Shown piece by piece: positions 43,746 through 55,600 of a stretch of DNA of 64,000 bases. The notes beneath the pieces were generated by a model. The model was given only the letters and a program-made list of their open reading frames with translations, did no database searches and was not told the DNA's origin. The DNA is taken from assembly GCA_023055425.1 (NCBI GenBank), contig JALGPY010000007.1:86887136-86951135 (forward strand), in the 5' to 3' direction. The DNA is from Linanthus parryae. Taxonomy: Eukaryota; Streptophyta; Magnoliopsida; Ericales; Polemoniaceae. How positions within the stretch are numbered: the first letter of the stretch is position 1; every line of letters begins with the position of its first letter. Position numbers and translations under genes: made by a program.

Positions 43746-45580
43746 TATGCAAATACAAGATCAAATACCCTAGAAGGGGGGGTGAATAGAGTATCAAATT
43801 TTTTGCCAAAAGTATGGTTTTAAAAAAAAGTGAGAAATGCTAGAGGTATTTCAAGGCCTTGAACTCAGTTTCAAGCCCTTGAAATCAACACATACAGAGA
43901 AAAGGTAACTGATAGTTTTCAAGGCCTTGAAAAGCCGTTTAAGGCTTTGAACGAAAACCTGTTTTGAAGAAGTTAACAAGACAAGTAAAGAACTGAATTT
44001 TAAAGTCAAGGAACACAATAATTTGCTACGGAGTTTGGTCCCAAGTGACCTTTTCTCCGCCCGAGGGATCTAATCCCTCTAGGATTTCAAAAACTTCTTA
44101 TTAATCAAAATCTAAGCCCTAGATCTCAAGCCAAAAGAATCGCCTTACACTTGTTACAACTTATGGTTCTCTCCAACCTATGTAGTACCTGCTCTAGCTA
44201 ACTGATTCAATAAGAATCTCTTGTTGTTCATGTGGAACAACACAATAAGGAAACTTACTAAATAAGGAAACCTACTAAACCTGCATACACAGATTAGTTA
44301 GCAGTTCCTGCCAAAATAACTTAGACAAATAATGAGATCAAGGCATGTTAAATTAGAGAATTAATTTGTCTTTCATCATCTAATACATATGATCAAGTGT
44401 AGGTGTTTAGAGAGACATAGGTCCCCTCGGTTCATGCTCCATTTTTTCAAGGACTTGAAACCTGTTTTGAGCCTTTTAAACAAACTGTGAACTTATAGTC
44501 TCCCCCTTGATGAAATTCAAAACCAATTATTCCGTCTGAATTGTTTCTCTGCATAAGATAGACATTAGTAGCATAGCAGAAACAATTACATAAGATCAAT
44601 AGCCAGATAACAATGCCAACAAATATAATGAACTGAATCAAAATAAAACTAAGTACCCAAATCAAAAGCAACTAAGCAGTTCAAAAATTAAAACTCCGAC
44701 ACATACAAACCAGATCTCCAAACTACCAAATAGAGTACCTAAATTTTTCCCCCTTTTTGATTTTCATCAAAAAATAGTGAGAAAATGGTGGATCAAATTA
44801 TTTTGAAAACTGAAGTACTGAAATAAAATGTTTGAAAGTGGAAGGATGATTTCAAGGCGTTGAAAGGAGTTTCAAGGCTTTGAAAATAATAAGGAAAGGC
44901 TAGAATCAAGGTTTTGGATCTTCATCTCCCTTAGGCTCTGCAGCTTGCTCTTGATCATTTTCTTCTTCATCTTCTTCATCTTCTTCATCCTTTTTTTGTT
45001 TTTATTCTTTTAAAACTTCTTCACCAGGCTCATCAACAACCACATTTTCTTCAAACAGATTAGCTGAACTGACAATGGTTGGAAAAATTTATTTATTTTT
45101 CTTATGCTTCAAGTATTTGAGTAGCAATCGAGAGTCCACACTATCTTCTTTATCCTGTTCCTCAATCTCAGTAGTCTTTTCCCCTGCATCCTTATCTCCA
45201 GCAGCCTGTTTCCCAATACCCTTATTCCTGCATCTTCATCCTCAATATTGTGTTCATCAAACAAATTAGTTGTAGATCCTGCCTTCTTTGACCCTTGTGG
45301 AACTTGTGAAACTTATTCTTCCACATGGATCAAGTTGATACTTTTGAAGACACTTTCAAGCATATACTTCATATGTCTGAACTCAGTACCCAACTCATAC
45401 TGACCCTGCTTCAATTTATCCAATTCATTCTCAATCAAGAGTAGCCTTTGACGAACTAGTGATTGGTCATGAGGTAAAGAGGGTAGGGTTGATGGAGATG
45501 TTAAGGATTTAGGCTTTGGGAACTTTTTAGCCTGTCAATCTTCAACACACAATTCAGAGTAGACTTTAAGTACGTCACCT
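43741..45580 (-). mobile_element. SIRE-like copia 3' end and LTR (copy S3)
   Basis: On the minus strand the order is accessory frame remnant (45580-44930), purine tract AAGGGGGAGAC (about 44500) and LTR (44497-43746). The LTR end reads as the complement of CTAGAAGGGGGGGTGAATAG, the same type as S1 and S2. The accessory remnant includes FPKPKSLTSPST and a Glu/Lys-rich stretch encoded by repeated CTTCTTCAT, matching S2. The left border is the Tat insertion; the right border joins Tat family 2 protease near 45580. Confidence 0.7.
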
Positions 45581-47549
45581 CCATTAGGGATTCCAAAAAG
45601 CTTTAGGGTACTGGTAGGGATGACATTCACTACGGAACCTCCATTGACGAACCCCCTCGGGAAATCCAAGCCATTAATCATCCCGGTCACCTACAATAGG
45701 TGGAAATGCCTTGATTTAGACACTTTATCCCATTGGGAGAAAGAGATTAGCGTGGATTGAGACCTTTCGACCTGAATAATTTTGCCTTTGTACTTGACCA
45801 TATTTCCTCGAGGTCATTGGTGACTAGGAGTATGGCCCTGGTCATCTCCATCCTACATTCTGCAGAGAAGTGCAACGCGTCAAAGAATGCCTTGAACTTG
45901 CTCATGTCAGCCAAGCGGGATACTCGCACGTCTTCCGTGTTCAAGTTGAATTCTTCACATTCCTCCATGTGATTTACCTCGAAAGGTTCATCATCATCTT
46001 CCTTTGTGAACGATATCATGGCAACCTCATTGCCCAGAGTTCTCCCAGTGTCATGCGAAGGTAGAGGATTCTTCCGGATTTCCATCTCGGGTTCTTCAAT
46101 GAATAACTCCTGATCATTCATCTTATCATTGATGAGGGATCTTAGCTTCCTACAATTTGTGGTCGGGTGCGAGACATCGGCATGAAACTCGCACCACTCG
46201 GGATCACGCAGTTGTTCTCCAGTCGGTGGCTCTCGTAGTTTAGGGAGAATACCGTCCTTTCTCCATGCTTTGCATAGTTTCAAAAATTTTGAAAAAGGAC
46301 GAAGAAGGGGAGTAAGCTGTTTATAAGGCCCTCTCTGGAACTTTGGTGCGCCTGATACTGCGTGGACCTCCTCATCACGTGCTCTCTTGAAGCTGAATCT
46401 TCCTCCCTTCAATTATGGCGCGGTTGACGAGTATTGCTTTCCTTTTTCATCGATGATTGGCTCGACATTCTGCATGCAGTTAAGTACCTTCGAGAAAGTG
46501 GGCATCTGGTGGTTCATTAGAATCTCCTTGTACTTGAGCAGCATTTCGTGCAATCGAATTTCCATGGGGCAGTGTTTCGCAAGCTGTTCTGAGCATTGGA
46601 GGGAGTTTTCTCGTAAACGTCGGATAAAGGAATCTCCTTCTTGGTCGCGCCTTCGGTTCATTTGGGAGAAGTGAATGATAGTGAACTGTTCTTCGACCTG
46701 GAAGAGTTTGGCATAGAACATCCTCACCATATCCTCCCAAGTTTGCACGGACCCAGGTTTGAGCTTGTTGTACCACTTTTACGCCATGGGTCCCAGGGAC
46801 TTATAAAACTCGTGTAGCCGCATATTCCTGTCGCCTCCGTATGGCCCTAAGAAGTCAACAAAGTGCATGATGTGCTCCTTCGCGTTCCGTTCAACTTTGT
46901 CATACTTTTCCCACTTCGGTGGCTTGTACCCCAGTGTATTGGGAATCAGATAGACCTCTGTTGGGATCGGATAGGAATACTCTATGCTAAGTAAAACGTT
47001 GAGGATTCCGCCATGGTCCTCCATGAATTCGTCCAACCTCTGATCAAGAGTTGTGAAAGATGTCACAGTAGAAGGAGGACCTACGGGTGGTACCCACATT
47101 CAAGTTGTAGCATTATGCATACCTGCATACGGATTCGGCGCGCTATAAGTAGGAGTCTGGAAATTCTATCCTCCAGTAGGTAGTGACACACGAATGGACT
47201 TCATTCCAAGCATCAATGGTGGAGGCGGTGGTAGGCTAACGGAATAGGAAGAGTGCGAGGGGGTTCCCATGGAAAAGGGGATCCTTGACGCTCAAGTCGG
47301 CATCTGTGTTACGTATTGATTCTACGTTGCTGTTTGCATCTGCGCCATCTGAGTCATCTAATTCTTGATCATGGCTGCCTTGTTTTGTATGGTGGCGCTA
47401 GGCCTTTCGATCAGGTTAGTTAGAGTTATTGGGTCGGTGCCCTCTAATCGAGAGAGATAGTTCTGGTTGTCGTGACTCTCAGTAGCCTCCGGTGGTTGTG
47501 ATGATCGACTCATGCCATCGTTAACTCCAGGGGAAAGAGGAGGAGCCAT
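45581..47549 (-). pseudogene. Tat family 2 gag and protease start, broken
   Basis: The start is the ATG at 47549 (MAPPLSPGVNDGMSRSS). The gag core follows in two pieces: 47099-46779 with IMHFVDFLGPYGGDRNMRLH and FYKSLGPMA, then 46748-46413 with MQTWEDMVRMFYAKLF. After another stop comes 46412-45747 with WRKDGILPKL and the zinc segment WCEFHADVSHPTTNCRKL. Short of 45700 the protease segment FVNGGSVVNVIPTSTLKLFG can be read. Stops at about 47355, 46778 and 46412 disable it. The same order as family 1 gag (29743-31347) supports the call. Confidence 0.82.
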
Positions 47550-47613
47550 CTTGAAACCTTCGGTAAAAGGTAACAGGGTGAATTGTCTGAGTTTTTCACG
47601 TCAGGTTCACCAA

Positions 47614-48142
47614 TGTAAGCAAGGAATTCGTCTGGGCACTTCCTCTGTGTTCTTGCAAGCAGAAGAACGAAACAAACGACACATGGTTAACTTGTTGGAG
47701 GTCCGGATATGAGAGCCGGTTTGGGGTAAGATTAAGGAAACGTATGTTATCCAGAGGTGAGATAGTGATGGTTAAGTTGAGTATGATAGTTTTTGTAGAT
47801 CAGTTATCGATGATCTCTCTGTGCCTGTTTTGAGTGACACAAATCCTTTATATACAGTTTCATTAGACGCACGTGGGTTAGCACGGATGACGATAATGGG
47901 CCTCTCCTGGCCTTCACGTCGGCCTAATTGTGCAGCTCGTGACCTATATATGTAGGGATCGTGGTCCACGACTTCGGGGACGAGACAATCCATTCACGAG
48001 TCTTTCGATAACATACGAGGGTCGCATGCGAGATAGGCATCTCACACGTGACATACCTTACACTAGCCTCCAAGCCACTCACACCCCCAAGTTGCGTTAG
48101 CATAAGGAGCATATGCGAAGGACCCTGCCTCTCAGTCCTTCG
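47614..48142 (-). repeat. 5' LTR of Tat family 2 element B, truncated
   Basis: The inner end reads CTTGCTTACA on the minus strand, followed by the PBS-like TGGTGAACCTGACG (47599-47612). The outer end is lost where similarity to 11648-12049 stops at 'cagtccttcg'. It contains a TATATACAG motif near 47853 on the plus strand, so its own TATA box is TGTATATAAAGG on the minus strand. Confidence 0.8.
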
Positions 48143-48247
48143 GCATTCATTTTCTTTGGAAGTGCTTCAGTTTATATGGTGCAGAGTGGACTGACAAGGG
48201 GATCTATGGTGGGAAAGAAAATTGTCCAGTTTTTTAGACATAAATAG
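48143..48247 (+). pseudogene. possible C-terminal coding scrap, unknown
   Basis: Right after the LTR break, a plus-strand frame reads FFGSASVYMVQSGLTRGSMV followed by GKKIVQFFRHK and a stop. The composition looks like a real protein C-terminus with a short hydrophobic helix, and AT-rich sequence like a 3' untranslated region follows. I do not recognise the family, and the length is too short to exclude chance. Confidence 0.25.
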
Positions 48248-48829
48248 CCTTATTGTCGCCTGAAATATGTTTTAGCCCATTGGTCTTTGTAACATATGGC
48301 GAGACATGAATGTATAAGAAAGTTGATATAATTGGTTATGGTTATGGGTGAAATTTTGTCCAAATTCTCCATTTGACACTCTTCGTAATCCCGAATTCTA
48401 TCCCATTGGTATTTTTAGTATTCTTGTATGTTCGGTCGCATATATGCAACTAGATTTATTTCTCTTAGCTGGTTAATTTAAAGTAAAATGCAATTATGCA
48501 ACAAGCTAAAACTAGAAATACCACTTTGAATGAATCCTAACCCCAAAAGGACTTCTAGATCACGGTTAAGCGAATCTAGTAAACTCTATAAGCTATATAG
48601 AAATTCTATAGTGTGTCAGTGAACAAGTACAAAATCTCGACGATCAGTTACAAACCCATCAGCTATTTCTCTTTCTCATGGCTAGCAATCACAATGCAAC
48701 AAAGTGTCTACAGAACATGTGTCACGACGTTTGCTGCATGTAACATCCCTATCCTATAATATAAATGATGAGATCTCTGTCCCTCCCTCAAACTCATTAG
48801 CTATCTCGTTCTCTCTCTCATTGAGACTC
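48248..48829. other. spacer before the ZF-HD cluster
   Basis: The interval is AT-rich and non-coding as far as I can see. A partial echo of the ZF-HD copy start (CTCATGGCTAGCAATCACAA, 48675-48694) is followed by an unrelated frame. TATAATATAAATGATGAG (48756-48773) and a CT-rich leader-like stretch lie just upstream of copy A and may be its old promoter. Confidence 0.45.
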
Positions 48830-48834
48830 TCCAA

Positions 48835-49345
48835 TGGCGAGCAACAATTCCTTCCTCACCATTGTGTGCTATCGTAAAGGCGCTATTCACATGGTAGCCA
48901 CTTGGTGTAGAATGGTAGAGGGGAGTACTTTCACTCCCCAAATGGTTTATGTGGTGCATTTCACTGTAGTGGTAAGGACCATTGCACCGAAGAACATCAA
49001 CCCATGGATGGTAAAAATCCTAGCACATGTACCTTCACGAAGGCCAACTGTGCGTTGTGCCTAACTTTAAAAGCCACATATTCCCAAGTGCTATGGGGAT
49101 AGAACATGACCCAGAGGAGGGTTTGGTAGTGAATCCTCAGCAACAGAGGTGGAGGATGATGATTAGTGCATGGAAAAAGATAGAAATGTACATGTATACC
49201 ATCACAATAGGGTGGAGATCGGTGGCCACAACCCGAACAACATGGTGGCATAGTGCAACATTTTATGGGGTAACGCCACTTCATCTCAAGCACTTGATCA
49301 ATAATTACGTAGATGATTACAACCTCCATAACTAAAGGTTTTTTG
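48835..49345 (+). pseudogene. ZF-HD-like gene copy A, degenerate
   Basis: It starts with MASNNSFLTIV at 48835. The zinc-finger part is frameshifted and has lost most Cys codons. The homeodomain part lies in 49027-49335, with QRWRMMISAWKKIEMYMYTI and the third-helix segment GVTPLHLKHLINNYVDDYNL. Compared with plant ZF-HD homeodomains (RT.F...QK..M, GW, GV....LK.W..N) the pattern is recognisable but decayed. ZF-HD proteins are plant transcription factors, usually without introns, and this copy shows none. It faces copy B tail to tail. Confidence 0.6.
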
Positions 49346-49391
49346 GCCACTGCAGCTACAATGGTGGATGGAGGTTTTTAAAGTTTCAATT

Positions 49392-49960
49392 GAGGGTTGT
49401 AGTTCTGGTGTTCTCCTCGTCATTCATCTTGTTCTCAGTGTAACGTCTTATGTACTTCAACTTAATTGTACTCTCAAATCTGTTTTTGTTCCTGAGGTTG
49501 TAATCATCCCTGTGATTGTTTATCCACTACTTGAACTGCAGTGGAGTTACCCCAATCCTGTTGCAGCATGCTACCAGGTTGTCTGGGTCGCGGCCACATA
49601 GGCTCCACCAAAGGGTGAATTCAAAGAGGTACATACCCGTTTCTTTCATTTCACAATTACACCCTTCTCTAGGTCGTGGTTCATCCCTAGAGCACTTTGT
49701 ACAACAGGTTGTCAAAGGTAGGCAGAAAAAGAGACTGGCCTCCATGAGGTACCTTAGCTAGGATTTTGACCATCCATGGATTGATGATAAATGCAACTTC
49801 TTCATAGTGATGGTCCTCATGAATGAAGTGGCATGCACAACATAAACCATTTGGGGAGTGAAAGTACTCGCCACAGCCATCGTACACCATGTGGTTTCCA
49901 TGGGGCTTGCGGCATCTGTGATAGTATAAAAGGTGAGGAAGGCATTGTTGTTGGCCATGG
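49392..49960 (-). pseudogene. ZF-HD-like gene copy B, degenerate
   Basis: The minus strand starts with MANNNAFLTF at 49958. In a shifted frame the ZF-HD dimerisation finger is clear: CRKPHGNH, then VYDGCGEYFHSPNGLCCACH and FIHEDHH (49890-49790). The homeodomain part has TLWWSLCGRDPDNLVACCNR and IGVTPLQFK (49620-49527), then WINNHRDDYNL. This is the best-preserved finger of the four copies. Frame breaks lie near 49900 and 49745, and a stop interrupts helix 3. Confidence 0.68.
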
Positions 49961-50050
49961 GATAGTCTCAGCGAGAAAAAAAGAGAAGGAGAGAGAGAAA
50001 AAGGGGGAGAGTGATATCTCCCTCTCTCTTTTTATCGCATAGACTATCCT

Positions 50051-50710
50051 ATGGCCAACAACAATTCCTTTCACACCTTTGTATACTTTCACGAATGTCG
50101 CAAGTCCCATGGCAACCACGGGGTGTACGGTGGTTGTGGCAAGTAATTTACTCCCAAATGGTTAATGTGGTGCATGCCACTATAGCCTTGAGGACCATCA
50201 CCGTGAAGAAGTTACATTCAACATCAATCAATGGATGGTTAAAATCCTATCTCAGGTCGCTCACAGAGGCTAGCCGACTGTCTGCCTAACTTTGACAACC
50301 TCGTTGTCTCAAGTGCTCCGAGGATAGAGGACGACCCAGATGAGTGTGTATTTGTGAATCCTTCGTAGTAGAGGTTAAGGACGGTGTTCATTGAAAGGAA
50401 GAAGACGGTTATGTACTTGTATGTAGTCACCCTTTGGTGGAGCCTATATGGCCACAACCCGGACAACCTCGTGGAATACTGCAACAAGATCAAGGTAACA
50501 CCACTGTAGCTCAAACAGTGGATCAACAATCATAGGGATGAGTACAACCTGAGGATTAAAAACAGAGTTCAGAGTAAAATAAAATAACATTAAGTTGAAG
50601 TACATATGACATTACATTGAGAACAAGATTAAGGACGAGGAGGCCACTAGAACAAGAACCATATTGACACTTAAACAAACTCAAGGCACCTCGGTAGCCA
50701 CAATGACGAA
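50051..50710 (+). pseudogene. ZF-HD-like gene copy C, degenerate
   Basis: It starts with MANNNSFHTFVYFHECRKSH at 50051, then GVYGGCGK and a stop where the finger should go on. The homeodomain part (50330-50545) reads RLRTVFIERKKTVMYLYVVT, then YGHNPDNLVEYCNKIKVTPL and WINNHRDEYNL. The ECRK.H, GGCG and R.RT.F...K signatures are those of ZF-HD proteins. It is head to head with copy B, with about 90 bases between the two ATGs. Confidence 0.66.
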
Positions 50711-51193
50711 CAACCTTTAGTTATCTAGGTTGTAATAATCTACGAGATTATTGATCCACTGCTTGAGCTACAGTGGAGTTACCCCTAACATGTTGCAGTA
50801 TACCACACGGTTGTTCTGGTTGTGGCCAGGGAGGCTGCACCCGATTGTTATGGCATATAGGTACATTTCAATCTTCTGCCTTGCACTGAACACTGTCCTC
50901 ATCCTCTTTTGCGTAGGATACACCACCACACCCTCCTATGGATCGTCGTTTATCACCTGCGAAGTTGGGACAACCAGGTTCTTAAAGTTAGACACAACAT
51001 GCAGCTGGCCTTCGTTAAGGTACCAGCTCGAGGATTTTGACCATCCATGGATCGATGTTGAATGAAACTTCTTCACTGCGATTGTCCTTACCACTCTAGT
51101 GAAATTCACCGCATGAACCATTTGAGGAGTGAACACAACCATCCAACTCCCTGTGGCTACTATGGGACTTTTGTATTTACCATAGCACACAAG
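50711..51193 (-). pseudogene. ZF-HD-like gene copy D, truncated at its 5' end
   Basis: Minus strand, tail to tail with copy C. The 3' part has a segment equivalent to CNMLGVTPL and the homeodomain start KRMRTVFSARQKIEMYLYAI. The finger is reduced to ELDGCVHSSNG. The 5' end is cut at 51193, where Tat family 1 copy 2 begins after a short inverted repeat. Confidence 0.58.
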
Positions 51194-51199
51194 GGTAAA

Positions 51200-51592
51200 T
51201 ACAAAAGGGGACGTGATGCCGAAGTGAATATGTTCTCGTCCCAAAAGCAGCCGAAGGTCGCAAACTTCGATGCACCACCTCTACCATGTTCGGTAGAGGA
51301 AGCAAGTGACTTGTGCAGACAATGGCGTAAAGACGGAATCTTGCCGCCGCTTGAAAGGACACCCTCCAAGGAGATGGCGAGGGACCCAAAGTGGTGTGAA
51401 TGTCACGGAAAGTTCATGCATCCCACGGCTGACTGCAAGAAGCTCAAAATCATGGTAAGCGAAAAGATGAAAAATAGCGAGCTGATTGTCAGCGACCAGA
51501 GGAAGGATGTGCGAAACAATCCAGTGCCTGCTCACGCAGAGCAAGAGCCGAAGGGCAAAGAGGTTGCCATGATCTCGATTATGGACCTCTAA
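51200..51592 (+). pseudogene. gag C-terminal part, copy 2
   Basis: The frame picks up at KRGRDAEVNMFSSQKQPKVA and includes the zinc segment WCECHGKFMHPTADCKKLK. It ends in the same TAA as copy 1 (51590). The gag core is missing, so no working capsid protein can be made from this copy. Confidence 0.85.
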
Positions 51593-52384
51593 GAGGTTGC
51601 AGAGGATGGTCTACCCATCACTGCCGAGATCCACAACGACGAGGACTACAGCATAGACACGGAGGACGAACGTGCTGATCGGATGAAGGGGTCGCACGGG
51701 TTCAGCAGGTTCTTCGATGAAATGAACTTATCGGAGAAGTGCCGGAAGGAAATGACAAGGGAGATCCTGAGGATAGCGGAAGATTACGAGGAAGATATCG
51801 TGATCTCCAACGGGAAGGTTGTTAGGGAATCTCGCTCTACAGAAAAGGTCATAGCTTTCTCCGCAAGCGACAAGAAGACAGATGCGAGCCACCAGAAGCC
51901 TCTATATGTAACGACAGTCATCAATGGCGTGGAGTTCAAAAGAGCGTTTTTCGACGGAGGAGCAGCGGTCAACGTTGTCTCGCTCAACACTCTGAAGCTA
52001 GCAGGAATCCCGGAGCAGAAGATTGTCAGGCATCCATCCCCGCTGATGGGATTTGGAAGCGACTCTAGAATGACGATAGGATGGATCCGTCTGGGTCTTC
52101 AGATCGGTAAAATCAAATGTTCAGCCAAGTTCTATGTCATAGATGCTTACACTACGTGTCACATGATTATAGGCCGGGCCTGGATTCATCGCTTCGATGC
52201 GGTCCCTTCAACAGCTCACCAGGTGATGAAAGCTATCTGGAATGACAGAATAGTTGAGATACCAGCTTCGACAAATCCTTTCAACCTGGATGAAGCGCAT
52301 CTCAGTGAGGCGGTATGGTTCACTGAGATGGAAGATGAGCAAACGCCGGGGCCGTTCAACCCCACTCCTTTGCCTCGATGGTAG
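51593..52384 (+). pseudogene. protease region, copy 2
   Basis: Same layout as copy 1, with the longest open piece from 51683. The active site reads FKRAFFDGGAAVNVV, so Val before the Asp became Phe. The HMIIGRAWIHRFDAV segment is kept. A private TAG at 52382 (copy 1 has GGA there) ends the frame 155 or so bases earlier than in copy 1. Confidence 0.78.
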
Positions 52385-52654
52385 GACATAAAAAATCAGT
52401 CACCCGCAGGAGTGATGGTGACAAGAGAGGAGGCCAAGGAAAAGTCGCATATGCGAGAAGAGGCACCGCGAATTGCCTACCAAAGAAAGAATGTTTACAC
52501 CTTGAAGAGGATAGCAAAGCATGATCCCGAGGGAAAATAAATAGAAAGCTTCTACACAAACGGGAAGAAGTGCTACCGCATATGAAGGTGCGCGGGGATA
52601 TCCCCACGTGAGCATGGGGATATCCCTGAGAAAATCAACCAAATCGAGCAGATC

Positions 52655-55600
52655 GTGGAATTAGATAAACCAGCACCAGGCGTTTTAGAGGAGAAGCTTA
52701 AAGAAGCGCCCGAATGCATGGAGGACAAACCCAAACCACAAAAGCAGGAACTGAAGGAGGTATTCCTAAGCCCAAGCGAAGAAAAGAAAAGGCCAGTCTT
52801 TCTGAGTGCAGACTTCACGAGAGAGGAAGAGGAAAGATTATTGCAGCTTCTGATCGAGTATAAGGACGTATTCGCATGGGAGTACGATGAGATGCCCGGT
52901 CTGGATACGAGCATCACCATGCACAGGTTAGATGTAATTCCCGGATCCAAACCAATGAAGCAGAACACAAGAAGATTTAGGCCGGAGCTCAATGTGAAGA
53001 TCAAGCAAGAAATTGTCAAAATCCTGGATGCCAAATTCATCGAGCCAAATCACCATCCTACATGGTTGGCCAACATCGTGCCTGTAGTAAAGAAGAATGG
53101 GCAGCTTCGCATTTGTGTGGACTTTCGAGACCTTAATCGTTTCTGTCCCAAAGATGATTTTCCACTTCCCAAGAAGAATGGGCAGCTTCGCATGTTCAGC
53201 TTCCTGGACGGCTTCAGGGGGTACAACCAGATCAAGATGGACCCCGAAGATGCACGGAAAACCGCGTTCATCACTCCGGTGGGAGTCTTCAATTACACGG
53301 TTATGCGTTTTGGCCTTAAGAACGCAGGTGCAAATTATCAGCGAGCCATGATGGCCCTGTTTCACGATATGATGCACAAAGAAGTAGAATTCTATGTTGA
53401 CGACTTGGTTGTCAAGTCCAAGGAAGAGGCGGACCACCTGGGGGATTTGCGGAAAGTGTTCAACAGATGCAGAAGCTTTCAATTAAAGATGAACCCCATG
53501 AAGTGCGCATTCGTAGTAACATCAGGGAAATTCTTGGGATGTGTGGTACATCGTCAAGGAATAGAGCCCGATCTTGCGAAAATATCGGCCATCACTAGCA
53601 TGACGGCGCCGCACAACCAAAGTGCTTTGAAGACCTTCTTGGGAAAGCTATCCTACCTGCGAAGGTTCATCTCGGCGATCGCCGAAATCACCTTTTGTTT
53701 CAGTGATCTTCTCAAGAAGGATGTTGTATATAACTGGACTACGGAGCATGAAGCTGCGTTTGGAAAGCTAAAGGACCTATTGCCATCGTCAAAGGTAATG
53801 ATCGCACCCCAACTCGGATCACCACTCTTGCTGTATTTGACGTTGACGAAGAGGTCTATAGGGGCACTCCTGGCTCAGGAGTATGAGGGGCAAAAAAGGC
53901 CGATCTACTACATTTCTCGCATAGTGCAGCCAGCAGAATCAAGGTGCACGCACATCGAGCGTCATTGCCTTGCCCTATTCTTTGTAATAGAAAAGTTAAA
54001 GCACTACTTTGCTTCGCACAAAGTGGTGGTGGTCACAAAGAGTGATCCTATACGGTATCTTTTGACCCACACTACCCCTGGGGGAAGACTAGCAAAATGG
54101 TATATGACCATTTCTCAATATGACATCACGTGTGTTCGACCCCGGTCAATCAAGTCGCAAGCGGTGGCGGATTGGCTAGCACAGTTCCCTGATAATAGTC
54201 ATGAGCCTGTGATTGAGGAAGAACTGGAAGGACCTAAAATCTACGCAGTCGAGTTGCCTTACTGGATGCTCCATTTCGACGGGTCGTCAACAAGGAAAGG
54301 TGGAGGCATCGGGATAGTCCTGACCAAACCTGATGGAGAGGTCATACAGATGTCCGCGAAGCTTGACTTCGCAGTTAATAACAACGAAGCAGAGCATGAA
54401 GCTCTTATCGCAGGTCTTCGCGCAGCGAGGGCGCTAGAAGTAAGCAACTTGACGGTTATGGGGGACTCCAAACTAATCGTCAAACAAGCCTTGGGCGAGT
54501 ATGGTTTGAAGGAGATAAACCTATTGCCCTACCGGACTTTGGTGCAGAAATTGGTTCGGCAGTTCTGCGATGTCGGGTACGAGCACAAACCCATAGTGGA
54601 CAATAGGCACGCTGATGCTTTAGCTACCTTGGGATCCAAGGTTAGTGCGGATAAATGTCCCGCGAGAATTTCGATTGAAGTGCGGACGTCCTCGGCGTTG
54701 ACAGAGGACGCGTGCGACGACGAATGCATGGATGATGTGGACTGGAGAAAGTCAATATTGCGTGCCATCGCAGAAGGAACGAGCAACGAGAACTGGGCAT
54801 CCACAAAGGGGTATTGCGTACATGACAATACCCTCTACTACAAAGGCCCTGGCGGAATACTCTTGCGATGCGTCTCGGAGCACGAGGGACAAGCGCTGTT
54901 ACAAAAGATTCACCAACATGCTTGTGGGGAAAGTGAGGTGTCAATCTATCAGAAAGCCCAGAGGTATGGGATTCACTGGCCGGATATGTCAACGGTCGCA
55001 GCATTGATCCAAGGAAATTGCGAGAGTTGTGCACTGATCAAAGACTCTCTATCAATTGCTTTGACCGATGATGATGTGGATTGGAGGAAGCCACTCCTTG
55101 ACTTTCTCGCGCAAGGAATTGAGCCTGAGTCGAGAAAGGAATCCGAGAAACTAAAGAGAAAAGCTGCACGGTATGTGGTGCAAGAAAGTATACTTTGGCG
55201 AAGGGGCCACGAAGGTAACCTGCTGCGATGCCTAGACAGCAAGGAAGCACAAGAGGTGATGGACCTCTCTCATCAAGTAGAGCACCAGGGAGGTGCGAAG
55301 TTCTGCAGACAGAACCTCACAGTCGGTTACTTCTGGCCCACCATGGAAGCAGATTGCCGCGCTAAAGTAAGAAGGTGTCAGGAGTGCCAATTCAAAGGCA
55401 ACCTAGTGCATGCTCCTGCTGTAGATCTACATGCATTGGGAACACCATGGCCGTTTCATACTTGGGCTATGGATTTTGTTGGCCCCATCCGACCAACCTC
55501 GCACGGGAATGAGTTCATTCTCACCGCGACCGAGTTGTTCACTAAGTGGGTAGAAGCAATACCACTAAAGACAGCAAATGCGCTCGCTGTAGTCCATTTC

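Larger units (their letters stand above)
45581..48142 (-). mobile_element. Tat family 2 element, 5' part (element B)
   Basis: Minus strand: LTR (48142-47614), PBS position, gag (47549-45747) and protease start (about 45700-45581), then lost to S3. The LTR is of the family seen at 8036 and 11648. The gag is clearly related to Tat family 1 gag. Its pol is missing. Confidence 0.82.
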
